DNA of 56,829 bases from Achromobacter deleyi (GTDB lineage Bacteria; Pseudomonadota; Gammaproteobacteria; Burkholderiales; Burkholderiaceae_B): the NCBI RefSeq assembly GCF_902859705.1, contig NZ_CADIJO010000033.1, positions 1 to 56,829 of the forward strand, given 5' to 3'. Position numbers and translations under genes: made by a program. Positions 43,272 through 52,404 of this stretch are shown here, piece by piece (the first letter of the stretch is position 1; the number at the start of each line of letters is the position of its first letter). The notes beneath the pieces were generated by a model. It was not told the DNA's origin and made no database searches. It saw only the letters and a program-made list of their open reading frames with translations.

Positions 43272-45662
43272 TTGAGCAAGTTCGTCGTCAAACACGTCGC
43301 CGTGCTGGGTGCCGGCGTCATGGGCGCGCAGATCGCCGCCCACCTGGCCAATGCCGGCGTGCCCGTCACGCTGTTCGACCTGGCTGCCCCCGAAGGCGAC
43401 CGCAACGGCATCGTCAAGAAAGCGCTGGCCGGCCTGAAGAAACTCGAGCCCGCGCCCCTGGCCGGCGCCGCCCGCCTGGCCCTCATCACCCCGGCCAACT
43501 ACGACGACCACATCGAGCGCCTGCGCAGCTGCGACCTGATCATCGAAGCGATCGCCGAGCGCATGGACTGGAAGACCGCGCTGTACGAGCGCATCGCGCC
43601 CCATGTCGCCCCCGGCGCCATCGTCGCGTCCAACACGTCCGGCCTGTCGATCGACGCGCTGGCCAACGCCTTGCCCGCCACGTTGCGCGAACGCTTCTGC
43701 GGCATCCATTTCTTCAATCCGCCCCGCTACATGCGGCTGGTGGAAATCATCGCCACCTCGCACACCCAGCCCGCCGTGCTGGACGAGCTGGAAACCTGGC
43801 TCACGTCCACGCTGGGCAAGGGCGTCATCCGCGCGCTGGACACGCCCAATTTCGTGGCCAACCGGATCGGCGTGTTCTCGATCCTGGCCGCCATCCACCA
43901 CACGCAGCGCCTGGGCCTGGGCTTTGACGAGGTCGACGCCCTGACCGGCCCCAAGATCGGCCGCCCCAAGAGCGCCACCTACCGCACCGCCGACGTGGTC
44001 GGCCTGGACACCCTGGCCCACGTGATCGGCACCATGGACAAGGGCCTGCCCGAAGACCCGTGGCACCGCTACTTCACCCCGCCCGCGTGGCTGTCGGCGC
44101 TGATTGCCAAGGGTGCGCTGGGCCAGAAGGGCGGCGCCGGCGTCTACCGCAAGGCGGGCCGCGACATCCTGGTGCTGGACCTGAAAGCGCAAGACTACCG
44201 GCCCAGCGCCGGCAAGCTGGCCGACGAAGTAGCCGCCCTGCTCAAGGAACGCGATCCGGCCAAGCGCTTTGCCGCGCTGCGCGCCAGCAGCCACCCTCAG
44301 GCCCAGTTCCTCTGGAGCCTGTTCCGCGACATCTTCCACTACAGCGCCGTGCAGCTGGGCCAGGTGGCCGACAACGCGCGCGACGTAGACCTGGCGATGC
44401 GCTGGGGCTTCGGCTGGGCCCAGGGCCCGTTCGAAACCTGGCAGGCCGCCGGCTGGCAGGACATTGCCCGCGCCGTGGCCGACGACATCAAGGCCGGCCA
44501 GGCCATGAGCGACGCACCGCTGCCGGCCTGGGCCCTGGAACCCGACCGCAAGGGCGTGCACACGCCTGATGGCTCGTATTCCGCGCGCAGCGGCACGCTG
44601 CATCCGCGCTCGACGCTGCCGGTGTACCAACGCCAGCTGTTCCCCGAACGCGTGTTCGGCGAAGGCGCCGACGACCGCGGCGTCACCGTCTGGGAAAACG
44701 AAGGCGTGCGCCTGTGGAACCTGCCCGAGGTGGATGCCGGCATCGCCATCCTGTCGGTCACGTCCAAGAACCACACGCTGGGCGCCGAGGTGCTCGAAGG
44801 CATCCTGCAATCGGTCGCCCGGGCCGAACGCGACTTCGACGGCCTGGTGATCTGGCATGACGCCCCCTTTGCCGTGGGCGCCAACCTGCAACAGGTGTCC
44901 GAAGCCTGCGCGGCGGGCCAATGGGACATGCTGGAAGCCACCGTCGAGAAATTCCAGCGCACCTCGCAATCGTTCAAGTACGCGCAGATCCCCACCGTGG
45001 CGGCCGTGCAGGGCATGGCGCTGGGCGGCGGCTGCGAATTCCTGATGCATGCCTCGCACCGCGTGCTGGCGCTGGAAAGCTACATCGGCCTGGTCGAGGC
45101 CGGCGTGGGCCTGATCCCGGCCGGCGGCGGCAGCAAGGAATTCGCCGGCCGCGCAGCCGCCCTGGCCGCCAGGACAGCCACGCCCGGCGAGGTCTTCCCC
45201 TACCTGCAGCCGGTGTTCCAGACCATCGCCATGGCACAGGTCGCCAAGAGCGCGCGCGAGGCCGTCGACGCCGGCTTTGCCCGCGAACACGACATCGTGC
45301 TGTTCCACCCCGGCGAACTGCTGTTCGTGGCCATCGGCCAGGCCCGCGCCGCGGCCACCGCCGGCTACGTGCCGCCGCCGCGCCTGAAGGACATTCCCGT
45401 GGCCGGCCGCAACGGCATCGCCAACTTCGAGATGGTGCTGGTCAACATGCGCGAAGGCGGCATGATCAGCGCGCACGACTACCGCGTGGCGCGCAGCGCC
45501 GCCGTGGCCCTGTGCGGCGGCGAAGTCGAGACCGGCGCGAAGGTGGACGAAGAGTGGCTGCTGGCGGTCGAGCGCAAGGAATTCGTGGCGCTGCTGCGCA
45601 CGCCTGAAACCCAGGCCCGCATCCGCCACACGCTGGACACCGGCAAGCCCCTGCGAAATTGA
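43272..45662 (+). CDS. 3-hydroxyacyl-CoA dehydrogenase/enoyl-CoA hydratase, dehydrogenase-first type
   Basis: This 796-residue enzyme carries the same two activities as the preceding bifunctional gene but in reverse order. The NAD loop VAVLGAGVMGAQIAAHLANA is at residues 9-28, NTSGLSIDAL and GIHFFNPPRYMRLVEII near 120-155, and the hydratase with VAAVQGMALGGGCEFLMHAS near 577 and GLVEAGVGLIPAGGG. The start codon is TTG at 43272, supported by AGGAGA six bases upstream and by family alignment. It is followed by a thiolase 10 bases later, so the pair forms a complete hydratase-dehydrogenase-thiolase set. Confidence 0.92.
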   Translation: MSKFVVKHVAVLGAGVMGAQIAAHLANAGVPVTLFDLAAPEGDRNGIVKKALAGLKKLEPAPLAGAARLALITPANYDDHIERLRSCDLIIEAIAERMDWKTALYERIAPHVAPGAIVASNTSGLSIDALANALPATLRERFCGIHFFNPPRYMRLVEIIATSHTQPAVLDELETWLTSTLGKGVIRALDTPNFVANRIGVFSILAAIHHTQRLGLGFDEVDALTGPKIGRPKSATYRTADVVGLDTLAHVIGTMDKGLPEDPWHRYFTPPAWLSALIAKGALGQKGGAGVYRKAGRDILVLDLKAQDYRPSAGKLADEVAALLKERDPAKRFAALRASSHPQAQFLWSLFRDIFHYSAVQLGQVADNARDVDLAMRWGFGWAQGPFETWQAAGWQDIARAVADDIKAGQAMSDAPLPAWALEPDRKGVHTPDGSYSARSGTLHPRSTLPVYQRQLFPERVFGEGADDRGVTVWENEGVRLWNLPEVDAGIAILSVTSKNHTLGAEVLEGILQSVARAERDFDGLVIWHDAPFAVGANLQQVSEACAAGQWDMLEATVEKFQRTSQSFKYAQIPTVAAVQGMALGGGCEFLMHASHRVLALESYIGLVEAGVGLIPAGGGSKEFAGRAAALAARTATPGEVFPYLQPVFQTIAMAQVAKSAREAVDAGFAREHDIVLFHPGELLFVAIGQARAAATAGYVPPPRLKDIPVAGRNGIANFEMVLVNMREGGMISAHDYRVARSAAVALCGGEVETGAKVDEEWLLAVERKEFVALLRTPETQARIRHTLDTGKPLRN

Positions 45663-45671
45663 GGAATTGAC

Positions 45672-46871
45672 ATGAGCAAGCAGATTCAAGAGGCCTACAT
45701 CGTCGCCGCGACGCGCCTGCCGGTGGGCAAGCGCAATGGCGCCTACGCCACCACCCGGCCCGACGACCTGCTGGCCGCCGCCCTGCAGGGCGTGCTGGCG
45801 CAGACGCCGTGGCTGGACGCGGCCAGGATCGACGACGTCATCACCGGCTGCGCCATGCCGGAAGCCGAGCAAGGCATGAACGTGGCGCGCATCGGGCTGC
45901 TGCTGGCGGGCCTGCCGCAAAGCGTGGCCGGCGTGACCGTCAACCGCTTCTGCGCGTCCGGCCTGCAAGCGGTGGCCGATGCCGCCGCCCGCATCCGCAC
46001 GGGCGAAGCCGACATCATGATCGGTTCGGGCACCGAGTCCATGAGCGCCATGCCGCAGATCATGGGCAACAAGGTATCGCTGAACCCGGCCATCTTCTCG
46101 CACCCCGAGAACATCGGCATGGCCTTCGGCATGGGCCTGACCGGCGAAAAGGTCGCCGAGCAATGGAAGGTGTCGCGCGAAGACCAGGACGCCTTCGCCC
46201 TGGCCTCGCAGCAGAAGGCCAGCGCCGCCATCGCGGCCGGCCACTTCCGCGCCGAGATCACGCCGTTCGAAGTGGTGACGCGCCTGCCGGGCGGCTCCGA
46301 CGGCAACGTGCGCGAGACCCGCCGCCTGGTCGAAGTGGACGAAGGCCCGCGCCCGGACAGCACCGCCGAGGCGCTGGCGCGCCTGAAGCCGGTGTTTGCC
46401 GCGCGCGGCAGCGTCACGGCCGGCAACAGCTCGCAGATGTCCGACGGCGCCGCCGCCGTGGTGCTGGTGTCCGAGCGCGTGCTGCGCGAGTTCAACCTCA
46501 GCCCGCTGGCGCGCTTTGTCGGCTTCGCCGTGGCCGGCGTGCCGCCCGAAGTGATGGGCATCGGCCCCATGGCCGCCATCCCCAAGGTGCTGACCCGCGC
46601 CGGCATCCGCCAGGAAGACCTGAACTGGATCGAACTGAACGAAGCCTTCGCCGCGCAGTCGCTGGCGGTGATCCGCGAACTCAAGCTCGATCCGTCCAAG
46701 GTCAACCCGCTGGGCGGCGCCATCGCGCTGGGCCATCCGCTGGGCGCCACCGGCGCGATCCGCACGGCCACGCTGACCCACGGCCTGCGCCGCACCGGCG
46801 GCAAGTACGGGTTGGTGACGATGTGCATCGGCACCGGCATGGGCGCGGCCGGCCTGTTCGAGGCCCTGTAA
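45672..46871 (+). CDS. fadA: Acetyl-CoA C-acyltransferase (FadA-type thiolase)
   Basis: The 399-residue thiolase has RFCASGLQAVADAAARI near residue 90 with the nucleophile cysteine, ELNEAFAAQSLAVI near 330, ALGHPLGATGAIR and CIGTGMGAAGLFEAL at the end. It would work with the preceding dehydrogenase-first enzyme, as FadA does with FadB. The initiation site GAGGAATTG lies just upstream. It follows by 10 bases and leads into the DUF4442 gene after 4. Confidence 0.94.
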   Translation: MSKQIQEAYIVAATRLPVGKRNGAYATTRPDDLLAAALQGVLAQTPWLDAARIDDVITGCAMPEAEQGMNVARIGLLLAGLPQSVAGVTVNRFCASGLQAVADAAARIRTGEADIMIGSGTESMSAMPQIMGNKVSLNPAIFSHPENIGMAFGMGLTGEKVAEQWKVSREDQDAFALASQQKASAAIAAGHFRAEITPFEVVTRLPGGSDGNVRETRRLVEVDEGPRPDSTAEALARLKPVFAARGSVTAGNSSQMSDGAAAVVLVSERVLREFNLSPLARFVGFAVAGVPPEVMGIGPMAAIPKVLTRAGIRQEDLNWIELNEAFAAQSLAVIRELKLDPSKVNPLGGAIALGHPLGATGAIRTATLTHGLRRTGGKYGLVTMCIGTGMGAAGLFEAL

Positions 46872-46875
46872 GCCG

Positions 46876-47421
46876 GTGAAGCCCTATTGGTTCAAACGGC
46901 TATCGCCGGCCTGGCGTGCACGCCTGATGCGGGTGGGATTCAACCTGCATCCGGCGTTTCGCGCCACCGGCGGCCGGGTGTTGCACGTGTCGCCGGATTT
47001 CCAGCACATCCGCATCAAGCTGCCGCTGCTGCGGCGCACGCGCAACATCGTGGGCTCCATGTACGGCGGTTCGCTGTTCGCGGTGACCGACGGCGCCCAT
47101 CCCACCATGCTGATGGCCGCGCTGGGCGCGGACCACATCGTGTGGGACAAGGCGGCGTCCATCCGCTACCGCAAGCCCGCCTACACCACGCTGTACGTGG
47201 ACTTCCGGCTGCCGCCGGGAGAAATCGCGGACATACGCAGGATTCTTGCGCAGGACCACGAGACCACCCGGACGTACACCGTGGAATTGAAGGACAAGGA
47301 CGGCGTCGTCTACGCCGTCGTGGAACGCACGATCTACATCGCCGACAAGAAGTACTACAAGCAGAAAACGACTGGAGGAGACACATGCGTTGCATCCCTG
47401 GAGGGCGAGCCACCGCCCTGA
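46876..47421 (+). CDS. DUF4442 hotdog-fold protein
   Basis: The 181-residue protein starts with GTG at 46876, four bases after the fadA stop. It has the DUF4442 thioesterase-like pattern: NIVGSMYGGSLFAVTDGAHP near residue 57, and a later DKAASIRYRKPAYTTLYVDF. The family is related to hotdog thioesterases and could hydrolyse or bind acyl-CoA, which fits its place in the fad block; the true substrate is not known. No strong ribosome-binding site is visible, so coupling to fadA translation is likely. The 3' end overlaps the next gene by 37 bases. Confidence 0.82.
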   Translation: MKPYWFKRLSPAWRARLMRVGFNLHPAFRATGGRVLHVSPDFQHIRIKLPLLRRTRNIVGSMYGGSLFAVTDGAHPTMLMAALGADHIVWDKAASIRYRKPAYTTLYVDFRLPPGEIADIRRILAQDHETTRTYTVELKDKDGVVYAVVERTIYIADKKYYKQKTTGGDTCVASLEGEPPP

Positions 47422-47978
47422 GCCTTATTCTGGCCGCCTGCCTGGCAGGCGCCCCGGCGCTGGCCGCCGACATGGAAGTGGCCGGCGTGCGCGTGCCGGA
47501 ACAATTGTCCGAAGGCGGCCACACGCTGGTGCTGAACGGCGCCGGCCTGCGTACCAAGTTCGTGGTCAAGGTCTACGTGGCGGCGCTGTACGCCAGCGCC
47601 AAGAGCCAGGACGCCGCGACCTTGATCAACAGCAATGAACCGCGCCGCATGCGGCTGCAACTCTTGCGCGATGTCGACAGCAAGAGCCTGGACGCCGCAT
47701 TGCAGGACGGATTGAACGACAATACCCACAAAGCGGAACGCGCCGCCCTGCAGGTGCACGCCGACCGCCTGTCGGCGCTGATGGCCGAGATCGGCTCGGC
47801 CCGTGAAGGCGATGTCATCGACCTGGATTTCGATGCGCGCGGCGTCACGGTCACCGACAACGGCAAGCAGCGCGGCCGCATCGACGACCCCGCCTTCGCC
47901 CGCGCGCTGCTGCGGGTCTGGCTGGGCGACAACCCGGCACAGTCTTCCCTGAAGAAAGCCCTACTGGGAACTCCGTAA
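47385..47978 (+). CDS. Periplasmic chalcone-isomerase-like protein
   Basis: The 197-residue product begins with a signal peptide (ATALSLILAACLAGAPALAA, cleaved near ALA-AD), then shows the chalcone-isomerase-like fold motifs VAGVRVPEQLSEGGHTLVLN, LRTKFVVKVYVAALY and MRLQLLRDVDSKSL. Bacterial members are not known to make flavonoids, and some relatives bind fatty acids, which would suit this operon. GGAGGAG precedes the ATG at 47385. It overlaps the DUF4442 gene by 37 bases and ends two bases before fadD. Confidence 0.83.
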   Translation: MRCIPGGRATALSLILAACLAGAPALAADMEVAGVRVPEQLSEGGHTLVLNGAGLRTKFVVKVYVAALYASAKSQDAATLINSNEPRRMRLQLLRDVDSKSLDAALQDGLNDNTHKAERAALQVHADRLSALMAEIGSAREGDVIDLDFDARGVTVTDNGKQRGRIDDPAFARALLRVWLGDNPAQSSLKKALLGTP

Positions 47979-47980
47979 AG

Positions 47981-49669
47981 ATGGAACGAATCTGGCAAAA
48001 GAGCTACCCCCCGGGCGTGCCCGCGGAGATCGACCTGGACCCGGGGGCCACGCTGGTGTCGATCGCCCGTGACAGCTGCCGGCGGTTCGCCGACAAGACC
48101 GCGTACCTCAGCATGGGCAAGTCGCTGTCCTACGCCGAACTGGACCGACTGACCCGCGACTTCGCCGCCTGGCTGCATGCCAACGGGCTGCGCAAGGGCG
48201 ACCGCGTGGCGTTGATGATGCCCAACCTGCTGCAGTATCCGGTCTGCCTGTTCGGCGCGCTGCGCGCCGGCTGCATCGTGGTCAACTGCAACCCGCTGTA
48301 CACGGCGCATGAACTGGAACATCAACTGGCCGACTCGGGCGCGCGCGCCATCGTGGTGGCCGACAACTTCGCCGCCACGCTGCAAAAGGCCTTGCCCAAC
48401 ACGGCGATCGAACGCGTATTGGTCACCTCCATCGGCGAACTGCTGGGCCCCGTCAAGGGCCGGCTGGTCGACTTCGTGGTGCGCCGTGTGAAGCGCATGG
48501 TTCCCGCCTGGTCGATTCCCCATGCGCTGCGGCTGGGCGACGCGCTGCGCGCCGGCCACGATGCGCCGTTCAGCGAAGTGGCCTTGACGCAGGACGACCT
48601 GGCCTGCCTGCAATACACGGGCGGCACCACCGGCGTGGCCAAGGCCGCCATGCTCACGCACGGCAACCTGGCGGCCAACGTCACCCAGGCCTATACGTGG
48701 GTACGCCCGCTGGTCAAGGAAGGGCAGGAATGCATCGTCACCGCACTGCCGCTCTACCATATCTTCGCGTTGACGGCGAACTGCCTGACCTTCATGAAGA
48801 TCGGCGCCAGCAACCTGCTCATCATCAATCCGCGCGACATTCCCGGGCTGGTCAAGGAAATGGCCAAGGTGCCGTTCAGCGCCTTCACAGGCGTGAACAC
48901 GCTGTTCAACGCGCTGCTGAACAACCCTGAATTCGCCAAGCTGGATTTTTCTCGGCTGCGGCTGACGATGGGCGGCGGCATGGCCGTGCAGCGTGCCGTG
49001 GCGGACCGCTGGCTGTCCGTCACCGGCAAGTCGCTGGCGCAGGCCTATGGCCTGACCGAAACCTCGCCGGCCGTGACCATCAACCCGCTGGACGTGCAGG
49101 TGTTCACGGGGTCCATCGGCCTGCCGGTGCCGTCCACCGATCTGTCCATCCGCAACGACGACGGCGAGGAACTGGCGGTGGGCGAAGCCGGCGAGATCTG
49201 CGTGCGCGGGCCGCAGGTCACGCAGGGCTACTGGAACCGGCCCGACGAGACCGCGCTGGTGATGTACCCCGACGGCTTCCTGCGCACCGGTGACATCGGC
49301 TATGTCGACGAAACCGGCTACGTCTACCTGATCGACCGCAAGAAAGACATGATCCTGGTGTCGGGCTTCAACGTCTATCCCAACGAGGTCGAGGACGTGG
49401 CCGCGCTGCACCCCGGCGTGCGCGAAGTGGCGGCCATCGGCGTGCCCGACGAACGCTCGGGCGAGGCCGTCAAGCTGTACGTGATCCGCAAGGACCCCAA
49501 CCTGGATGCCGAGACGCTGATCGCGCATTGCCGCAGCCAGCTCACCGGCTACAAGGTGCCGCGCTACGTCGAGTTTCGCGACGACCTGCCGCGCACCAAC
49601 GTGGGCAAGATCCTGCGGCGCGAGCTCAAGCCGGCCGCCCAGCCACAGAAGGACACGGCCGGCGCCTAG
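47981..49669 (+). CDS. fadD: Long-chain fatty-acid-CoA ligase FadD
   Basis: The 562-residue adenylate-forming enzyme activates fatty acids to acyl-CoA. It has the P-loop LQYTGGTTGVAKAAMLTH near residue 210, QAYGLTETSPAVTIN near 350, GFLRTGDIGYVDETGYVYLI and DRKKDMILVSGFNVYPNEVE near 450, and the C-terminal lysine in TNVGKILRREL. It begins two bases after the preceding gene and ends the plus-strand fad block; the next gene is convergent. Confidence 0.94.
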   Translation: MERIWQKSYPPGVPAEIDLDPGATLVSIARDSCRRFADKTAYLSMGKSLSYAELDRLTRDFAAWLHANGLRKGDRVALMMPNLLQYPVCLFGALRAGCIVVNCNPLYTAHELEHQLADSGARAIVVADNFAATLQKALPNTAIERVLVTSIGELLGPVKGRLVDFVVRRVKRMVPAWSIPHALRLGDALRAGHDAPFSEVALTQDDLACLQYTGGTTGVAKAAMLTHGNLAANVTQAYTWVRPLVKEGQECIVTALPLYHIFALTANCLTFMKIGASNLLIINPRDIPGLVKEMAKVPFSAFTGVNTLFNALLNNPEFAKLDFSRLRLTMGGGMAVQRAVADRWLSVTGKSLAQAYGLTETSPAVTINPLDVQVFTGSIGLPVPSTDLSIRNDDGEELAVGEAGEICVRGPQVTQGYWNRPDETALVMYPDGFLRTGDIGYVDETGYVYLIDRKKDMILVSGFNVYPNEVEDVAALHPGVREVAAIGVPDERSGEAVKLYVIRKDPNLDAETLIAHCRSQLTGYKVPRYVEFRDDLPRTNVGKILRRELKPAAQPQKDTAGA

Positions 49670-49717
49670 CCGCCGGCGCGGGCGCTGTCGCCAGGCCGTG
49701 GCCTGGCGACAGCCCTT

Positions 49718-51286
49718 TCACCACTGCCCGAAGAACACCCCGGCGCGCTTGTGCGCGTTGGTGCCGCGTTCGACCGCCTCGTCGGCCATGGTCGTGCGGC
49801 GTTTGCCGCGCAGCATCCAGTCCAGCAGGCGCTGGCGCAATTCTGCACGCACCGCGGCATGGGCGCTGCTGGTGCCCAGGTCCTGGAATTCGTCGGGGTC
49901 CGCGTGCAGATCGTACAGTTGCTCCGGCTCGTCCAGCCAATGCACGTAGCGCCAGCGGTCCGTGCGCACGGACCAGGCACGCGCGTTCTGCGGCGTCTTG
50001 CCGCGCAGCAGCCGCGCCTGGCGAAAGCTGTAGTCCAGCTCCGAGAACACGCAGTCGCGCCAGGGCTCGTCGGCCGCGCGGCCGTGCAACACGGACTGCA
50101 ATTCGCGCCCTTCCAGGCGGTGCCAGGGCCGTTCCACATCCAGCGCGCGCAGCACCGTCGGCACCAGGTCCACGCTTTCCACCATGTCGGCCAGCGCCTG
50201 GCCGCGAGTGGCATCGGCCGCGGCCGACGGGTCCATCACGATGAACGGCACCCGTTGCACGGTGTCGTAGAACAGTTCCTTTTCGCCCAGCCAATGGTCG
50301 CCCAGAAAATCGCCGTGGTCGGCCGTGAACACGATCAGCGTGTTCTGCATCAGCCCGGCGCCTTCCATGTAGTCGAACAGCCGGCCCAGGTGATCGTCCA
50401 GCTGGCGGATCAGCCCCTGGTAGGCGGGCCGCACTACTCGCACGCACTCGTCGGTCGAGAAGCTGACGCTTTCCTCGTGCTGGCGGTAGGCCGCCACCAC
50501 GGGATGCGCGTTGGCCAGTTCCTCGCGGTTGCGGCGTACCGGCAGGCATTGGTCCGCCGTGTAGCGCGCGTGGTAAGGCGCTGGCGCCATGTAGGGCCAG
50601 TGCGGCTTCACGTAGCTCAGGTGCAGCACCCAGGGCTGATCACCGCGGCGCTTCATGAAATCCAGCGCCTGGTCGGTCATGTAGGCGGTTTCGGAATGCG
50701 GCTCGGCCACGCGCGCCGGCAGGTGCACGTTGCGCATGTTCCAGCCGCTGGCCACGCGGCCATGCGCGTCGACCCCGGCGATGACGTAGTCGGTCCAGGG
50801 GTCGGGGCTGTCGTAGCCCTGGCTGCGCAGGAAGGCGGGGTAGCCGCTTTCCTTGCCGGGTTCGTGATGGCCGTCGTAGCGGTCCGCTTCGATGAAGCCG
50901 CCGCGCGACAGCAGCGCACCCAGTTCCGAGCCGCCGTCGATGGACAGGCGTTCCATGCCGGCCCGGTCGGGGATGACGTGGGTCTTGCCCGCCAGCACCA
51001 GGTCACGCCCCTGGCCGTCCAGGTACTCGCCCAGCGTGATCTCGTTGATGGACAGCGGCACGCGGTTCCAGGTCGCGCCGTGGCGCGACGGGTAGCGGCC
51101 CGTGTAGTAGCTCATGCGCGACGGCCCGCACACGCCGGAATTCACGAACGCCCGCTCGAAGCGCGCGCCGCGCGCGGCCAGCGCATCCAGGCTGGGCGTT
51201 TGCAGGTAGGGATGGCCATAGCAGCTCAGGTGGTCTGCCCGCAGCTGGTCGGCCATGATGAACAACACATTCTGCACCGTGCTCAT
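49718..51286 (-). CDS. Sulfatase/phosphonate-monoester-hydrolase family enzyme
   Basis: The 522-residue member of the alkaline phosphatase superfamily has the formylglycine motif C-G-P-S-R within NSGVCGPSRMSYYTGRYPSR (Cys53), an N-terminal metal aspartate in LFIMADQLRADHLS, and a second metal site in LIVFTADHGDFLGDHWLGEK near residue 325. No signal peptide is seen, so it is cytoplasmic. Substrate may be an aryl or choline sulfate or a phosphate/phosphonate monoester. It lies 12 bp downstream of a Bug receptor gene on the same strand, suggesting use of an imported ester. No anaerobic or FGE-type maturase gene is in the window. Confidence 0.87.
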   Translation of the reverse strand: MSTVQNVLFIMADQLRADHLSCYGHPYLQTPSLDALAARGARFERAFVNSGVCGPSRMSYYTGRYPSRHGATWNRVPLSINEITLGEYLDGQGRDLVLAGKTHVIPDRAGMERLSIDGGSELGALLSRGGFIEADRYDGHHEPGKESGYPAFLRSQGYDSPDPWTDYVIAGVDAHGRVASGWNMRNVHLPARVAEPHSETAYMTDQALDFMKRRGDQPWVLHLSYVKPHWPYMAPAPYHARYTADQCLPVRRNREELANAHPVVAAYRQHEESVSFSTDECVRVVRPAYQGLIRQLDDHLGRLFDYMEGAGLMQNTLIVFTADHGDFLGDHWLGEKELFYDTVQRVPFIVMDPSAAADATRGQALADMVESVDLVPTVLRALDVERPWHRLEGRELQSVLHGRAADEPWRDCVFSELDYSFRQARLLRGKTPQNARAWSVRTDRWRYVHWLDEPEQLYDLHADPDEFQDLGTSSAHAAVRAELRQRLLDWMLRGKRRTTMADEAVERGTNAHKRAGVFFGQW

Positions 51287-51298
51287 CGGGGTCTGCTC

Positions 51299-52273
51299 CT
51301 ATTGGGTGGCCGTGAAGCCGGACGCGCGCACCACCGGCTCCCATTGCTTGCGGTAGGCGTCCAGTTCGCCCGTGGTGGCGGCCACATCGGCCGACACGGG
51401 TTCCAGGTACGACTCGCGCACCGCCTGCTGCATGGCCGGTTCGCGCATCAGCGCGGCGATATCCGCGCCCAGGCGCTCGGCCTTGGCCGGCGCCATCGAC
51501 GATGACGCGAAGAACGCGTTCCAGCCGTCGGCCGCCAGGTTCACCCCCGCTTCGCGAAAGGTCGGCACGTCGGCCAGGTCGGCGTCGCGCGCGTCGCCCG
51601 AGGTCGCCAGGATGCGGATCTTGCCGGCACGGTGCTGCGGCAGCAGCGTGTCCAGCGTGTCGACCGCCTGCGGCAGGATGCCGCCGATCAACTCGGAAAT
51701 CAGCGGCGCAGAGCCCCGGTAGCCGACCACCTCGGGCTCCTGCCCGATCTCGCGGCCCAGCATCAGTGCAAAGAAATGCGGCAGGCTGCCGGTAGCCGGC
51801 ACGCCTACCGTGAACTGGCGCGGATGTTCCTGCAGCCACTGACGCAGTCCCGCCACGTCGCGGATGGACGAACTGGCCGGCACCGCCAGCGCGAACTTGT
51901 AGCGGCTGACCAGCGATACCGGTTTGAAGTCGCGGCGTGCGTCGTAGCCGGGTTCGGCGTAGACCAGCGGCGCCACCACCATCACGGCGGGATTGGCCAG
52001 CATCAGCACGTTCTGGCGGGCGGCCAGGGCATGCAGCCCCTGGGCCGCGATGCGCCCGCCAGCGCCGGTCTTGTTTTCCACCACCACCGTCACGCCCAGG
52101 CGGTCTTTGAGGCGGTCGGCCACCAGCCGCGCAATGCGGTCGGAACTGCCGCCGGGCGGGTAGCCCACCACGATGGTCAGGGCGCCGTCCAGCGGCGCGG
52201 ACTGGGCACAGGCCGGGGCGGCGGCAACCGCCGCAAACGCCGCGAACGCGGCGCCGGATATCCATTTACGCAC
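51299..52273 (-). CDS. Bug-family periplasmic substrate-binding protein
   Basis: The 324-residue protein begins with a signal peptide (cut near ACAQ-SAPL) and has the Bug/TctC motifs LTIVVGYPPGGSSDRIARLV near residue 32, VVVENKTGAGGRIAAQ, and FTVGVPATGSLPHFFALMLG. Such orphan receptors bind carboxylates and other small acids and are greatly expanded in Bordetella and its relatives. No TctA/TctB membrane component is next to it. It is the first gene of the operon with the sulfatase and divergent from a MarR regulator. Confidence 0.9.
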   Translation of the reverse strand: MRKWISGAAFAAFAAVAAAPACAQSAPLDGALTIVVGYPPGGSSDRIARLVADRLKDRLGVTVVVENKTGAGGRIAAQGLHALAARQNVLMLANPAVMVVAPLVYAEPGYDARRDFKPVSLVSRYKFALAVPASSSIRDVAGLRQWLQEHPRQFTVGVPATGSLPHFFALMLGREIGQEPEVVGYRGSAPLISELIGGILPQAVDTLDTLLPQHRAGKIRILATSGDARDADLADVPTFREAGVNLAADGWNAFFASSSMAPAKAERLGADIAALMREPAMQQAVRESYLEPVSADVAATTGELDAYRKQWEPVVRASGFTATQ

Positions 52274-52288
52274 GGTAATCTCCTTGGC

Positions 52289-52306
52289 GACAGCGGCTGC
52301 GCTGTC
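52289..52306. promoter_or_regulatory. Inverted repeat in the Bug/MarR intergenic region
   Basis: GACAGCG-GCTG-CGCTGTC is a perfect 7-bp inverted repeat 16 bases before the Bug gene start. It is either a leader hairpin or an operator for the divergent MarR-type protein. Confidence 0.45.
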
Positions 52307-52404
52307 GGTTATGGTTCTTGTAGTGTCAACCGGCCCGTAGACAGGCGAGACGACTGTAGCGCCGCGAAGATTGCTTGATCTAATCCAGTACCTGGCATAA
52401 CGAT

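Noticed and set aside
43272..43274. TTG start codon of the dehydrogenase-first enzyme as an error or frameshift sign
   Set aside because: AGGAGA at good spacing and correct family N-terminus right after it make TTG initiation credible.
42762..46781. A 1339-codon open frame on the minus strand across the fad genes
   Set aside because: Antisense to fadL, the dehydrogenase/hydratase and fadA; no recognisable domain and shadow-like composition.
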